A DNA stretch of 64,000 nucleotides from Solibacillus sp. R5-41 (GTDB lineage: Bacteria > Bacillota > Bacilli > Bacillales_A > Planococcaceae), in NCBI RefSeq assembly GCF_002736105.1, contig NZ_CP024123.1:240001-304000 (forward strand), written 5' to 3'. Below the pieces are notes generated by a model. That model was not told where the DNA came from, did not search any database, and saw only the letters and a program-made list of their open reading frames with translations. Position 1 is the stretch's first letter; each line of letters opens with the position of its first letter. This document shows, piece by piece, positions 36,285 to 44,517 of this stretch. The position numbers were made by a program, and so were the translations under genes.

Positions 36285-37576
36285 GAAATATGTTCTTCAT
36301 GTATGCTTTGAGGTTTACCGAAATGTGTTAAACGTTGTGCAAATGTTTCGTTACGTAATGCTGAGCTTTTGAAAATTTCTTGATACTCATAAGCTGGTGT
36401 ACCGTGTTCAATTACGTCAAGACCAGCAATTTCTTCTTCTTTCGATACGCGAAGTGGCATAAATAATTTAATAAGGAATAGACCACCTGTAACAGTCACG
36501 CTAACCCATGCAATAGTAGCTAATACGCCAATAGCTTGCACGGCTAGTAAACCGATGCCACCGCCGTAGAATAAACCTTGACCACCAATGTCAAAAAGTC
36601 CAACTGCAAGTGTACCCCAAATTCCACAAATACCGTGGACCGCTACTGCACCGACTGGATCATCCACTTTTAGCTTCCATTCGATAAATCGTACCCCTTC
36701 AACAAGTAATGGAGCTGCGATACCACCGATACAAATCGCGCCGACAATACTTACATTTGCGGCACCTGCTGTAATTCCTACTAAACCAGCTAATGCACCA
36801 TTTAGTGTTAGAGAACCGTCAATATGACCATAACGGAATTTTGTATAGAAAACAGTTGCTACAACACCTGCTGCAGCTGCAAAGAATGTGTTTGCAATAA
36901 CACCAGGAACTGTTGCAGGATCTGCTGCTAAAGTGGAAGCGCCGTTGAAACCGAACCAACCTAACCAAAGAATGAATACACCTAATGCCCCAAGAGGAAT
37001 ACTATGCCCTTTAATAACATTCACTTTGCCATCCCCATATTTTCCAAGGCGAGGACCGATCATAATAGCAGCTACAAATGCAGCTACTGCACCAGTTAAA
37101 TGCACAACCGTTGAGCCTGCGAAATCCACAAACCCAAGATCCGTTAACCAGCCGCTACCACTCCAAATCCAGTGACCGACCACAGGATAAACGAATGATG
37201 TCATTAAAAAAACAATACCTATATAGGCCATAATATTCGTACGTTCAGCCACTGCACCAGATAGAATTGTAGCGCCTGTTGCTGCAAACATTGCTTGGAA
37301 GATGAAGAAACCGATATTTTCTACATCTATTAAAGCAAAACCACTTGTTCCGATAAGACCACCAGCAGTATCCCCAAACATAATGGCATACCCGCATAAG
37401 AAATAAATGATCCCACCAAGAGAAATTGTAATAAAGTTTTTCATAATAATGTTGACGGCATTTTTTGAACGTGTGAAGCCTGCTTCAACCATTGCAAAAC
37501 CTGCATGCATAAAGAACACTAAAATTGTTCCGAGCATAACCCACACTAAATTTACAGATAACATAACTTCTTCCAT
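36281..37576 (-). CDS. amtB: Ammonium transporter
   Basis: A 431-residue Amt channel with eleven transmembrane helices that conducts ammonium. Typical segments are 'FFMHAGFAMVEAGFTRSKNA' near the N-terminus, 'GHWIWSGSGWLTDLGFVDFA' with pore residues near 135-155, 'LWLGWFGFNGAS' and 'AVHGICGIWGTLAVGLFDIG', the last containing one of the paired pore histidines. GAGGGGGCG precedes the ATG. It follows glnK by 14 bases and is co-transcribed with it, so PII can gate it at the membrane. Confidence 0.95.
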   Translation of the reverse strand: MEEVMLSVNLVWVMLGTILVFFMHAGFAMVEAGFTRSKNAVNIIMKNFITISLGGIIYFLCGYAIMFGDTAGGLIGTSGFALIDVENIGFFIFQAMFAATGATILSGAVAERTNIMAYIGIVFLMTSFVYPVVGHWIWSGSGWLTDLGFVDFAGSTVVHLTGAVAAFVAAIMIGPRLGKYGDGKVNVIKGHSIPLGALGVFILWLGWFGFNGASTLAADPATVPGVIANTFFAAAAGVVATVFYTKFRYGHIDGSLTLNGALAGLVGITAGAANVSIVGAICIGGIAAPLLVEGVRFIEWKLKVDDPVGAVAVHGICGIWGTLAVGLFDIGGQGLFYGGGIGLLAVQAIGVLATIAWVSVTVTGGLFLIKLFMPLRVSKEEEIAGLDVIEHGTPAYEYQEIFKSSALRNETFAQRLTHFGKPQSIHEEHIS

Positions 37577-37590
37577 ACTTGTCGCCCCCT

Positions 37591-37932
37591 CTATTCTACT
37601 GCAATTGATCCGACTTCTTTAGTACGGATACGAATTGCCTGTTCTACAGAATAAATAAAGATTTTACCATCCCCAACTTTACCGGTTGCTGCATCACGTA
37701 ATAGGACTTCAACAATGGCTTCTACCTTTTCGTCATCTACTACCATTTCTAGTTTTAGCTTTGGTAAAAACTCAATTTCATACGCATTCCCACGGAATAA
37801 ACCTGTGCGCCCTAATTGCCGACCGCATCCAGCAATTTCAGAAATACTCAAACCTGAAATACCAATATCTGCAAGTCCGTCACGAACAAGACCAAAAACA
37901 TCTTGACGAATGATTGCCTCTATTTTTTTCAT
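37591..37932 (-). CDS. glnK: PII nitrogen-regulatory protein
   Basis: A 113-residue PII protein. The T-loop region is 'GLFRGNAYEIEFLPKLKLEM', with Tyr at the usual modification position, and the B-loop and ATP-binding 'AATGKVGDGKIFIYSVEQAI' are intact. PII trimers bind ATP, ADP and 2-oxoglutarate, block AmtB, and in Bacillus also interact with TnrA. The in-frame GTG at 37938 is too close to AAGGAG; ATG 37932 has nine-base spacing and is preferred. It is the first gene of glnK-amtB. Confidence 0.95.
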   Translation of the reverse strand: MKKIEAIIRQDVFGLVRDGLADIGISGLSISEIAGCGRQLGRTGLFRGNAYEIEFLPKLKLEMVVDDEKVEAIVEVLLRDAATGKVGDGKIFIYSVEQAIRIRTKEVGSIAVE

Positions 37933-38011
37933 CAGCACCAGCTCCTTACTTTAATGTAATTTAAATGTTAAAGCTACAAGGTGATGTACGCAATTCTTTT
38001 CCGTCTTTACA

Positions 38012-38028
38012 TGTTAGGAAATATAACA
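38012..38028 (-). promoter_or_regulatory. TnrA/GlnR-type box upstream of glnK-amtB
   Basis: TGTTAGGAAATATAACA matches the TnrA/GlnR consensus TGTNANAWWWTNTNACA at every fixed position except one. It lies 80 bases before glnK, a distance that fits TnrA activation in nitrogen limitation, as known for B. subtilis nrgAB. Confidence 0.65.
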
Positions 38029-38158
38029 TGAGTTATTTCGGGATTCGTGATAGTTTTCTAGAAAAGCTTTTATAAAAGGAATGAAAGCGGTACTAAAATA
38101 TATGTCTAAAATGTGAACGGTTCAAAATTTTCTGAAAACTAGAGTGTAGACATTTAAC

Positions 38159-38193
38159 TTTTAAGAATGTTTGGAGTAAGAACATTCTTAAAA
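38159..38193 (+). promoter_or_regulatory. Perfect 13-bp inverted repeat before a small ORF
   Basis: TTTTAAGAATGTT (38159-38171) and AACATTCTTAAAA (38181-38193) are perfect complements around a nine-base loop, with no T run. It lies 21 bases before a well-initiated 42-codon ORF. It could be an operator or a translational hairpin. Confidence 0.5.
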
Positions 38194-38214
38194 GGTATAT
38201 ACAGGGGGATAATT

Positions 38215-38343
38215 ATGGAAGTAAAAAAGGAAAATCTCATAAAATCAAATTATACAAATAATGAATCAAGATTACATACAGACATATTTCAACTAAATAT
38301 GGGAGAAACTTTTTGGGTGAGGGTATACATAATTGAAAAGTAA
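38215..38343 (+). CDS. 42-residue protein of unknown function
   Basis: ATG 38215 lies behind AGGGGGAT and encodes 'MEVKKENLIKSNYTNNESRL' and a C-terminal 'GETFWVRVYIIEK'. A strong ribosome site, an upstream inverted repeat and a downstream terminator frame it as a real unit. There is no signal peptide and no known family. It is the only coding sequence seen in 37939-38515. Confidence 0.5.
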   Translation: MEVKKENLIKSNYTNNESRLHTDIFQLNMGETFWVRVYIIEK

Positions 38344-38414
38344 TTTTGAAGTATACTAATATAATTAGGCTTAAACGCAAAAAATTGATGAATGTAGAGA
38401 TTAAAAACATAGCA

Positions 38415-38462
38415 AAAAGCTGTCCTTAAATTCATGAAAATGGCATATAGGACAGCCTTTTT
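38415..38462 (+). terminator. Terminator after the 42-residue gene
   Basis: GCTGTCCT (38419-38426) pairs with AGGACAGC (38449-38456), extended by A/T pairs, with a T-rich end. Confidence 0.7.
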
Positions 38463-38515
38463 AGTAGGAGGATAATTGGGGATTTTCGTATTATTTGATA
38501 GGGGGAGAAGCTTTT

Positions 38516-38740
38516 CTAATAATTTAAAATAACCTTTTCAAATGGATGGTTTGTCAAAAGCTCCTTTGTGGCCAACTCAACAACTTTTTGTTCTGAACTT
38601 GCAATGACTAAAATACGGTACAATTCAAAATCTTTATAATACGCTTCTCCTTCAATTACATAAAATTGAAACTTCGAATAAATCATAGGAATATCGACTA
38701 CAATTTCAAATCCATCCTCGATAAATTGAATTCTTTTCAT
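38516..38740 (-). CDS. Conserved-looking 74-residue protein, unknown
   Basis: A small soluble protein starting 'MKRIQFIEDGFEIVVDIPMI' and ending 'NHPFEKVILNY', rich in acidic residues with alternating hydrophobic positions that suggest a beta sheet. AACAGGAGG lies eleven bases before the ATG. It stands alone, downstream of fumC on the same strand but 204 bases away. No family is recognised. Confidence 0.65.
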   Translation of the reverse strand: MKRIQFIEDGFEIVVDIPMIYSKFQFYVIEGEAYYKDFELYRILVIASSEQKVVELATKELLTNHPFEKVILNY

Positions 38741-38944
38741 CCGATATAAAACCTCCTGTTGTCATATTGTGCTCCGCTAAAAAAGGAAGTATACGAATGG
38801 AAAATGAGGTTTTTTTGGTAGATTTTTTTACAATTATAACTAGCTGGAAATAAAAAATATGCGAATTTGACATAGTCAAACCCACATATTTATGTTGTAT
38901 ATAAAATTGATTTTTATTCTGTAGAAGCTATATTCAAAAGTCCC

Positions 38945-40336
38945 TTATTCTGCATTTGGGTAAATCATTGTTTTCGGATCAACATAACGGTCAAATTCCT
39001 CTTCTGTTAATAATCCCGATTGAATTGCAGCTTCTTTTAACGTCAAACCTTCTTTATGGGCTGTTTTTGCAATTTTGGCCGCATTTTCATAGCCGATATA
39101 TGGATTTAAAGCCGTAACAAGCATTAATGAATTTTTTAAATTGGCATCGAGCACTTCCGTATTCGGTTCGATTCCAATCGCACAATGATCATTGAAAGAC
39201 TTCATCGCATCGGCCAATAAGCGTGCAGATTGTAAGAAATTATAGATAATTACAGGCTTGAATACGTTTAGTTCAAAATTTCCTTGAGAGGCAGCAAATG
39301 CAATGGTCGCATCATTCCCGATAACTTGTGTTACGACCATTGTTAGTGCCTCACTTTGTGTCGGATTTACTTTTCCTGGCATGATAGAAGAGCCAGGCTC
39401 GTTTTCGGGAATTGTAATTTCTCCAATACCAGATCGAGGTCCACTTGCAAGCCAGCGCACGTCATTGGCGATTTTCATTAAGTCTGCAGCCAAAGCTTTT
39501 AACGCCCCATGTGCCGCAACAATTTCGTCATGACTTGTGAGTGCGTGAAATTTATTTTCAGCTGAAGTGAAATTTTTGCCTGTCAACGCACTAATTTCAG
39601 CGGCGGTACGGTCACCAAATTCAGGGTGTGCATTAATTCCCGTACCGACAGCTGTTCCACCGATTGCGAGTTCCTTCATAAATTGCGTGTTCACCATAAT
39701 AATTTTTTCGCATTTTTTAAGCATATGATGCCAGCCGCTAATTTCTTGACCAAGCGTTAACGGAGTAGCATCTTGTAAATGGGTGCGCCCGATTTTAATA
39801 ATATCTTTAAAGTTGATTGATTTTTCTTTTAATGTTGTCTGTAAAAGGTTCAAGCGTGGCATTAAATAATTTTCTACAATATCAACAGCCGCAATGTGAA
39901 GGGCAGTTGGGAATGTATCGTTAGAACTTTGCGATTTATTAACATCATCATTTGGATGAACTTGCTCGCTGGAACCTTGCGCCACTAATTTTTCATTCGC
40001 TAAATATGCAATCGCTTCGTTCACATTCATGTTCGTTTGAGTACCGCTACCAGTTTGCCAAACAACAAGAGGGAAGTGATCATCCCATTTTCCTGCGATG
40101 ATTTCATTCGCCGCTTCCACGATTGCATCCGCTTTAATGTTCGAAAGCTTGCCTAATTTTTGATTTGCTAATGCAGCAGATTTTTTTAAAATGGCCATAG
40201 CGCGGATTACTTCAATCGGCATTTTTTCTATTCCGATTTGGAAATTTTCTTTACTGCGTTGTGTTTGAGCACCCCAAATTTTATCTGCTGGAACGTTAAC
40301 GTTACCTAAAGTGTCCTTTTCAATACGATATTCCAA
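38945..40336 (-). CDS. fumC: Class II fumarase
   Basis: A 463-residue, oxygen-stable fumarase that interconverts fumarate and L-malate in the citric acid cycle. The family signature '[19 protein letters not shown]' (about 317-335) and the active-site segments '[19 protein letters not shown]' (about 96-114) and '[20 protein letters not shown]' (about 184-203) are intact. AAAGGAG precedes the ATG. It is monocistronic, and a putative Fur-controlled small RNA is encoded just upstream on the same strand. Confidence 0.97.
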   Translation of the reverse strand: MEYRIEKDTLGNVNVPADKIWGAQTQRSKENFQIGIEKMPIEVIRAMAILKKSAALANQKLGKLSNIKADAIVEAANEIIAGKWDDHFPLVVWQTGSGTQTNMNVNEAIAYLANEKLVAQGSSEQVHPNDDVNKSQSSNDTFPTALHIAAVDIVENYLMPRLNLLQTTLKEKSINFKDIIKIGRTHLQDATPLTLGQEISGWHHMLKKCEKIIMVNTQFMKELAIGGTAVGTGINAHPEFGDRTAAEISALTGKNFTSAENKFHALTSHDEIVAAHGALKALAADLMKIANDVRWLASGPRSGIGEITIPENEPGSSIMPGKVNPTQSEALTMVVTQVIGNDATIAFAASQGNFELNVFKPVIIYNFLQSARLLADAMKSFNDHCAIGIEPNTEVLDANLKNSLMLVTALNPYIGYENAAKIAKTAHKEGLTLKEAAIQSGLLTEEEFDRYVDPKTMIYPNAE

Positions 40337-40397
40337 TGTAAACGACTCCTTTTATTCAAATATGTTCAATCAATATAGTATTACCCGTTTTTAAATG

Positions 40398-40527
40398 AAA
40401 AAATGGCAAATCACGTAGGATATTTGCCATTTTTCTAATATAAATAAAAGTCATAAATTGCGTTTCGAACCTGAACTGGGGGGAACGGTTTCGAAAAGAT
40501 GTTTAAAACTAAGATGTATTCCTTACA
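40398..40527 (-). ncRNA. Fur-controlled small RNA, FsrA-like
   Basis: A minus-strand unit of about 130 bases without a credible ORF. Its promoter is overlapped by a near-perfect Fur box. It contains CCCCCC (40483-40478) in the loop of a stem made by TTTCGAA and TTCGAAA, and ends with a strong terminator (AAATGGCAAAT paired with ATTTGCCATTT, then T6, end near 40398). A Fur-repressed RNA with a C-rich single-stranded loop is exactly the design of B. subtilis FsrA, which pairs with ribosome binding sites of iron-using enzymes. Homology to FsrA itself is not shown, so no symbol is given. Confidence 0.7.
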
Positions 40528-40529
40528 TT

Positions 40530-40562
40530 GATAATGATAATCTTTATCAATTAGAATGTCAA
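40530..40562 (-). promoter_or_regulatory. Promoter with Fur box
   Basis: On the minus strand, TTGACA (40562-40557) and TATCAT (40539-40534) are exactly 17 bases apart. GATAATGATAATCTTTATC (40530-40548) overlaps the -10 and matches the classical 19-base Fur box at 18 positions. Iron-bound Fur should block this promoter. Confidence 0.8.
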
Positions 40563-40620
40563 TAAAAAAATGTAAGAAAAAATAGCACAAGAAAAAGTCC
40601 TTTCTAAACCATATAAAAAT

Positions 40621-40673
40621 AAACAACGCCTCATTTTAATCGTGCATAGCCGGTTAAAATAAGACGTTGTTTT
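40621..40673 (-). terminator. Terminator after 103-residue gene
   Basis: AAACAACG...ATTTTAA pairs with TTAAAAT...CGTTGTTT in a long imperfect stem. The T-rich side lies on the minus strand, behind the gene at 40711-41022. Confidence 0.75.
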
Positions 40674-40710
40674 GATTGGTATTCAATTAACTTGCCACCT
40701 CTTCGGATGA

Positions 40711-41022
40711 TTAAATAATTTTAACGTAAAAGTCGCGTCCATTTGTTAATTCTAAAATTTCACTATCTTTTTCCTGTTTATAGTAATCTGAAATAATATT
40801 TGCGAGTCCCGCATAGCCATTTAAAAATGTACCCGCTTTAATTTCTTTTGCAATATTATGAAACTCAAAATAGGCTAATGTGTCTTCATTCAGGCCGTTC
40901 AAAATTATTTCAATATCAGCAAGAGGAATGTGGACACCTCTTGTGTAACGGCATTCTCGTTTATACGTATGGTGTTGAATGTTGATTGGTGTAGCTTCTG
41001 TTACCATTGAAATTTGTTTCAT
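40711..41022 (-). CDS. 103-residue protein of unknown function
   Basis: A soluble protein beginning 'MKQISMVTEATPINIQHHTY' with a central 'YTRGVHIPLADIEIILNGLN' and a C-terminal 'LELTNGRDFYVKII'. ATG 41022 is preferred over TTG 41037, because TTG overlaps the GAGGAGG ribosome site. I do not recognise the family. It has its own terminator and lies 117 bases downstream of ypsA on the same strand. Confidence 0.7.
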   Translation of the reverse strand: MKQISMVTEATPINIQHHTYKRECRYTRGVHIPLADIEIILNGLNEDTLAYFEFHNIAKEIKAGTFLNGYAGLANIISDYYKQEKDSEILELTNGRDFYVKII

Positions 41023-41139
41023 TTTTTTCCTCCTCAATAACTAAAAATAATAGGGCATATAAAGTTATTATATCAAAAAACGAAAATAAGTAATCAGAAA
41101 ATTAAATAAATTAAAACATTGTTAAAAAGTGCAGTTTTT

Positions 41140-41697
41140 CTACCAATCGTCACCACGCTGAATTTCCTCTGCTACCATTTGAAGATCATAGGCATTAATT
41201 ATCAATCGTTTGTAATCGATTTGTTGCTCTTGATATTTTTCAATTAAGTTTAAAACATATTTAGGAGACCCTTCATTTTCCTCGTCATACACGAGTAACG
41301 CTCCATCCGTATTATCAATAATAAATTTATCTTTTTCAATAAATTGCCAAGGTGCTTCATATGGTCTTTTTGTTACGCTGGTCACAAAATCGGCCTCATT
41401 CATTATATGCATATAGGTAGCCTGTTTATGCTCATTCCAATTTTTTTCTTGATCTAAAAAAGGAGTAATAATGGAATATTTTAAATGTGGAAACTCTTCC
41501 TTGAGCTCAAGAACAATTTGAGCGGTCCAAGTTTCAACGCCTTGTTGACCGCTAATAATAACCCATTCTAAGCCGTCATCAATCAAAGTACGAAGCTGGT
41601 TTTCAACAGCCTTTTTTATGATGGCAATACCAGGATGTTTGTCGTTAAAAATACCAAGCTCATGTGGTCGATAACCTGTGACAAATAGTGATTTCAA
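41140..41697 (-). CDS. ypsA: YpsA/DUF1273 SLOG-family protein
   Basis: A 185-residue protein of the SLOG superfamily. 'LFVTGYRPHELGIF' at the start, 'WVIISGQQGVETWTAQIVLE' near 45-64, and 'ITPFLDQEKNWNEHKQ' near 75-90 match YpsA. SLOG proteins bind nucleotide-derived ligands in a Rossmann-like pocket. YpsA influences cell division in Firmicutes and protects against oxidative stress in B. subtilis. GGAATGAC upstream of the ATG is a modest ribosome site. Confidence 0.88.
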   Translation of the reverse strand: MKSLFVTGYRPHELGIFNDKHPGIAIIKKAVENQLRTLIDDGLEWVIISGQQGVETWTAQIVLELKEEFPHLKYSIITPFLDQEKNWNEHKQATYMHIMNEADFVTSVTKRPYEAPWQFIEKDKFIIDNTDGALLVYDEENEGSPKYVLNLIEKYQEQQIDYKRLIINAYDLQMVAEEIQRGDDW

Positions 41698-41752
41698 TGT
41701 TAGTCATTCCTTTAGTATAGATTATTGATGATACTTAATTATAATACAAAAA

Positions 41753-41787
41753 CTCACCAATTCACGAATGCATAGTGAATTGGTGAG
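41753..41787. terminator. Bidirectional terminator upstream of ypsA
   Basis: CTCACCAATTCAC (41753-41765) and GTGAATTGGTGAG (41775-41787) form a perfect 13-bp stem. T runs are on both sides (TTTTTG on minus, CTATTTTT on plus). Confidence 0.75.
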
Positions 41788-41810
41788 CTATTTTTCCAAA
41801 AATTTGTGAT

Positions 41811-41976
41811 ATCCGCCGAGGCATTTGGCCAACACGATGTTGGTCACTCAGGCGTTGCCGCACGATGCGGCGTTCTTAGCCCGAGTTCCTCTATTCAGCC
41901 GGGGGTTTGAACTCTCATTAAAGTAAGGGCATATTTGACATTCATCCTCCTCTTATAGAAGTGGAGGATGAATTGC
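41811..41976 (-). other. GC-rich structured element behind rocD
   Basis: Read on the minus strand, the DNA contains a hairpin from TTCATCCTCC and GGAGGATGAA (41942-41975), then GAGTTC/GAACTC, GCCGCA-TCG-TGCGGC and CCAACA-TCG-TGTTGG, ending 'CCTCGGCGGATATCAC'. There is no ORF. The first hairpin could act as a terminator for rocD. The rest looks like the structured right end of an IS200/IS605-type element without its genes. That origin is a guess from style, not a database match. Confidence 0.45.
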
Positions 41977-41980
41977 TGAG

Positions 41981-43174
41981 CTAGTTAAACACTTCTTTTA
42001 TTTGCGAAATGGCCCAGTCTAAATCTTCTTTCGAAATAATTAATGGTGGGGCAAAACGAATGACTGTATCGTGTGTTTCTTTACATAATAATTTACGCTC
42101 AGCAAGCTTCTCGCAATAAGGTCTTGCTGCTTCGTGTAATTCGACACCAATGAATAGTCCGCGCCCTCGAATTTCTTTAATAATCGGATTTTGAATGGTT
42201 TGCAGCTGCTCTATAAAATAATTTCCTAATTCGAATGAGCGTTTTGCAAGCTGTTCCTCTTCTAAAACCTCAAGTGCGGCAATTGAAACGGCACAGGCAA
42301 GTGGATTTCCACCAAATGTGGAACCGTGTGAGCCTGGAGTAAAAACGCCAAGAATATCATCGTTTGCGACAACTGCTGAGATTGGATAAACGCCGCCACC
42401 AAGTGCCTTACCTAAAATTAAAATATCAGGAATAATATTTTCCCATTCATAGGCAAACATTTTTCCGGTACGTGCGAGTCCAGTCTGAATTTCATCTGCA
42501 ATAAATAGTACATTATGCTCCTTACACAGCGCATAGGCCGCTTGAATGAAACCTTCTGGTGGAACGATAATACCTGCCTCACCCTGTATCGGTTCGACAA
42601 TAAACGCGGCTGTATTCGGAGTGATCGCTGCTTTTAACGCATCGATATCCCCGTAAGGAATGAGCGTAAATCCTGGTAGCATCGGTCCAAATCCACGTTT
42701 GTATTCTGCTTCTGAAGATAATGAAACGGCAGCCATTGTTCGTCCGTGGAAGTTTCCGTTACAGCCAATAATTTGAGCTTGCTCTGCTGGAATTTTTTTT
42801 ACGTCATAGCCCCAGCGACGAGCTGTTTTAATAGCGGTCTCAACTGCCTCAGCCCCGGTATTCATTGGTAGCACCATGTTTTTGCCTGTCAACGTGCATA
42901 ATTTTTCATACCATACACCTAATGTCGCACTGTGAAATGCCCGAGATGTGAGTGTTACGGAATCAGCTTGATCTTTCAGTGCTTGAATAATTTTAGGGTG
43001 GCGATGTCCTTGATTCAGTGCAGAATACGCAGATAGCATATCCATGTAGCGATTTCCCTCTGGATCTGTCACCCATACACCTTCTGCCTTTTCAATAACG
43101 ATTGGCAGTGGATGATAATTATGTGCGCCAAATTTTTCGGTTTGATCAATGTATTGCTGTGATCTTGTTATCAT
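41981..43174 (-). CDS. rocD: Ornithine aminotransferase
   Basis: A 397-residue PLP enzyme that converts ornithine and 2-oxoglutarate to glutamate-5-semialdehyde and glutamate in arginine/ornithine catabolism. Typical motifs are '[20 protein letters not shown]', '[20 protein letters not shown]', '[20 protein letters not shown]' and '[15 protein letters not shown]' with the PLP-binding lysine. GAGGGGG lies before the ATG. It follows the multidrug MFS gene by 55 bases on the same strand, so read-through from there is possible, although no functional link is obvious. No arginase gene lies in this window. Confidence 0.96.
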   Translation of the reverse strand: MITRSQQYIDQTEKFGAHNYHPLPIVIEKAEGVWVTDPEGNRYMDMLSAYSALNQGHRHPKIIQALKDQADSVTLTSRAFHSATLGVWYEKLCTLTGKNMVLPMNTGAEAVETAIKTARRWGYDVKKIPAEQAQIIGCNGNFHGRTMAAVSLSSEAEYKRGFGPMLPGFTLIPYGDIDALKAAITPNTAAFIVEPIQGEAGIIVPPEGFIQAAYALCKEHNVLFIADEIQTGLARTGKMFAYEWENIIPDILILGKALGGGVYPISAVVANDDILGVFTPGSHGSTFGGNPLACAVSIAALEVLEEEQLAKRSFELGNYFIEQLQTIQNPIIKEIRGRGLFIGVELHEAARPYCEKLAERKLLCKETHDTVIRFAPPLIISKEDLDWAISQIKEVFN

Positions 43175-43229
43175 GATAATCCCCCTCGTAGGTTAATAGG
43201 AAAGTCATTTTACAAAAGAAAAAGCGTAA

Positions 43230-44396
43230 TCAAGATTTAATTGTGGATGGCTTCTTCCATATTAATGTTAACAGAATACCAAATGCTAATACAACTGCTG
43301 CAAAGTAATATGGGTAGTTAATATCAATATCGAATAGCATACCACCTAAAATCGGACCAAAAATATTCGCCAAACTCGTAAACATGGAGTTCATGCCACC
43401 AACAAAACCTTGCTCATTGCCTGCGATTTTTGATAAGTAACTTGTAACTGCAGGTCTAAATAAGTCAAAGCCAACGAAAACGATAAATGTTGTCAGTAAA
43501 ATCGCAAAATAAGAGTGAACGACTGTCATTAAAAAGACTAAAATTGCCGATAAAATTAAGCTGTATCGAATTAATTTGATTTCGCCCCATAAACGCGCAA
43601 GACGGTCGAATAACAAGATTTGTGCAGCCGCACCGAAAATCGCACCACCTGTAATGATAATCGCGATATCCATTGGAGTGAAACCAAATTTATGGTCCAC
43701 AAACAAACTAAAGAACGATTCGAATGCAGCAAGACCAAATGATGCAACGAAAATTAAAATGAAAGCAACAAAATACATCGGTACAAAAATACGTTTGAAC
43801 CCGGATTGTTGAACAGGCGCATTTTCAATATTTTCGGCATTACGCTCAGGCTCGCGTAGTAAAATAAGCGAGAGAATCCCAGCGATCGTACCAAGCGCTC
43901 CGGCAAAGAAGAATGGCACGCGTGTTCCGATGTCAGCCAAAAATCCACCAATGCCTGGTCCGATAATAAAGCCCGTACTAATCGCAGCAGACATGTAGCC
44001 AAGTGCTTTCGGACGTGTTTCCATCGTCGTAATATCCGCAATAAATGCCGTTACAGCAGGCATAATAAAGGCAGCACTAATTCCGCCTAAAATTCGTGAA
44101 ATAAATAGAACTTCAACCGTTGTTCCAAGCCCGAATAAAAACTCTGAAGCACCGAAAATAAATAATCCGAGGACAATCATAATTTTTCGTCCGTATTTAT
44201 CGGCAGCTCGACCAGCTAAAGGAGAGAAAATAAGCTGTGTAACCGCAAATGCTGCTGTTAAATAGCCAATTACCTGTCCGCTTAGTTGGAGCTCGTTCAT
44301 TAATGTAGGAAGTACTGGGATGATCAAACCAATACCTATAAAAGCAATGAACAAATTCATTAAAAGTAGTCCTAAGGTGACTCTTTGTTCTTTCAT
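43230..44396 (-). CDS. MFS multidrug efflux transporter, Bmr/Blt/NorA type
   Basis: A 388-residue, twelve-helix proton-driven exporter. 'FIAFIGIGLIIPVLPTLMNE' (helix 1), the motif A loop 'GRAADKYGRKIMIVLG', and motif C 'GYMSAAISTGFIIGPGIGGF' in helix 5 mark a drug:H+ antiporter. It is controlled by the MerR-type gene directly upstream, whose binding site lies in the 121-base gap. This is the layout of B. subtilis bmr/bmrR and blt/bltR. Substrates are likely cationic lipophilic drugs; which ones cannot be read. Confidence 0.88.
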   Translation of the reverse strand: MKEQRVTLGLLLMNLFIAFIGIGLIIPVLPTLMNELQLSGQVIGYLTAAFAVTQLIFSPLAGRAADKYGRKIMIVLGLFIFGASEFLFGLGTTVEVLFISRILGGISAAFIMPAVTAFIADITTMETRPKALGYMSAAISTGFIIGPGIGGFLADIGTRVPFFFAGALGTIAGILSLILLREPERNAENIENAPVQQSGFKRIFVPMYFVAFILIFVASFGLAAFESFFSLFVDHKFGFTPMDIAIIITGGAIFGAAAQILLFDRLARLWGEIKLIRYSLILSAILVFLMTVVHSYFAILLTTFIVFVGFDLFRPAVTSYLSKIAGNEQGFVGGMNSMFTSLANIFGPILGGMLFDIDINYPYYFAAVVLAFGILLTLIWKKPSTIKS

Positions 44397-44443
44397 AATA
44401 GTAATTCTCCTTAATTTGTTACAAATATTTTCCGTATCTTTCT

Positions 44444-44474
44444 AAAATAAACCCTATAGTAACTATAGAGTCAA
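44444..44474 (-). promoter_or_regulatory. MerR-type promoter of the MFS gene
   Basis: On the minus strand, TTGACT (44474-44469) and TATTTT (44449-44444) are separated by 19 bases, two more than usual. The spacer holds the perfect palindrome CTATAGTAACTATAG (44454-44468). Long-spacer promoters with a central dyad are the hallmark of MerR-family activation by DNA distortion. Confidence 0.8.
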
Positions 44475-44517
44475 TGAATCCCGCTTTCTTTTTTGTGAAA
44501 AAAGGGGAGATATATGG

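Noticed and set aside
40435-40626. Minus-strand 63-codon frame upstream of fumC
   Set aside because: It overlaps the Fur-controlled promoter and the small RNA, has no ribosome site, and has a composition typical of random AT-rich DNA.
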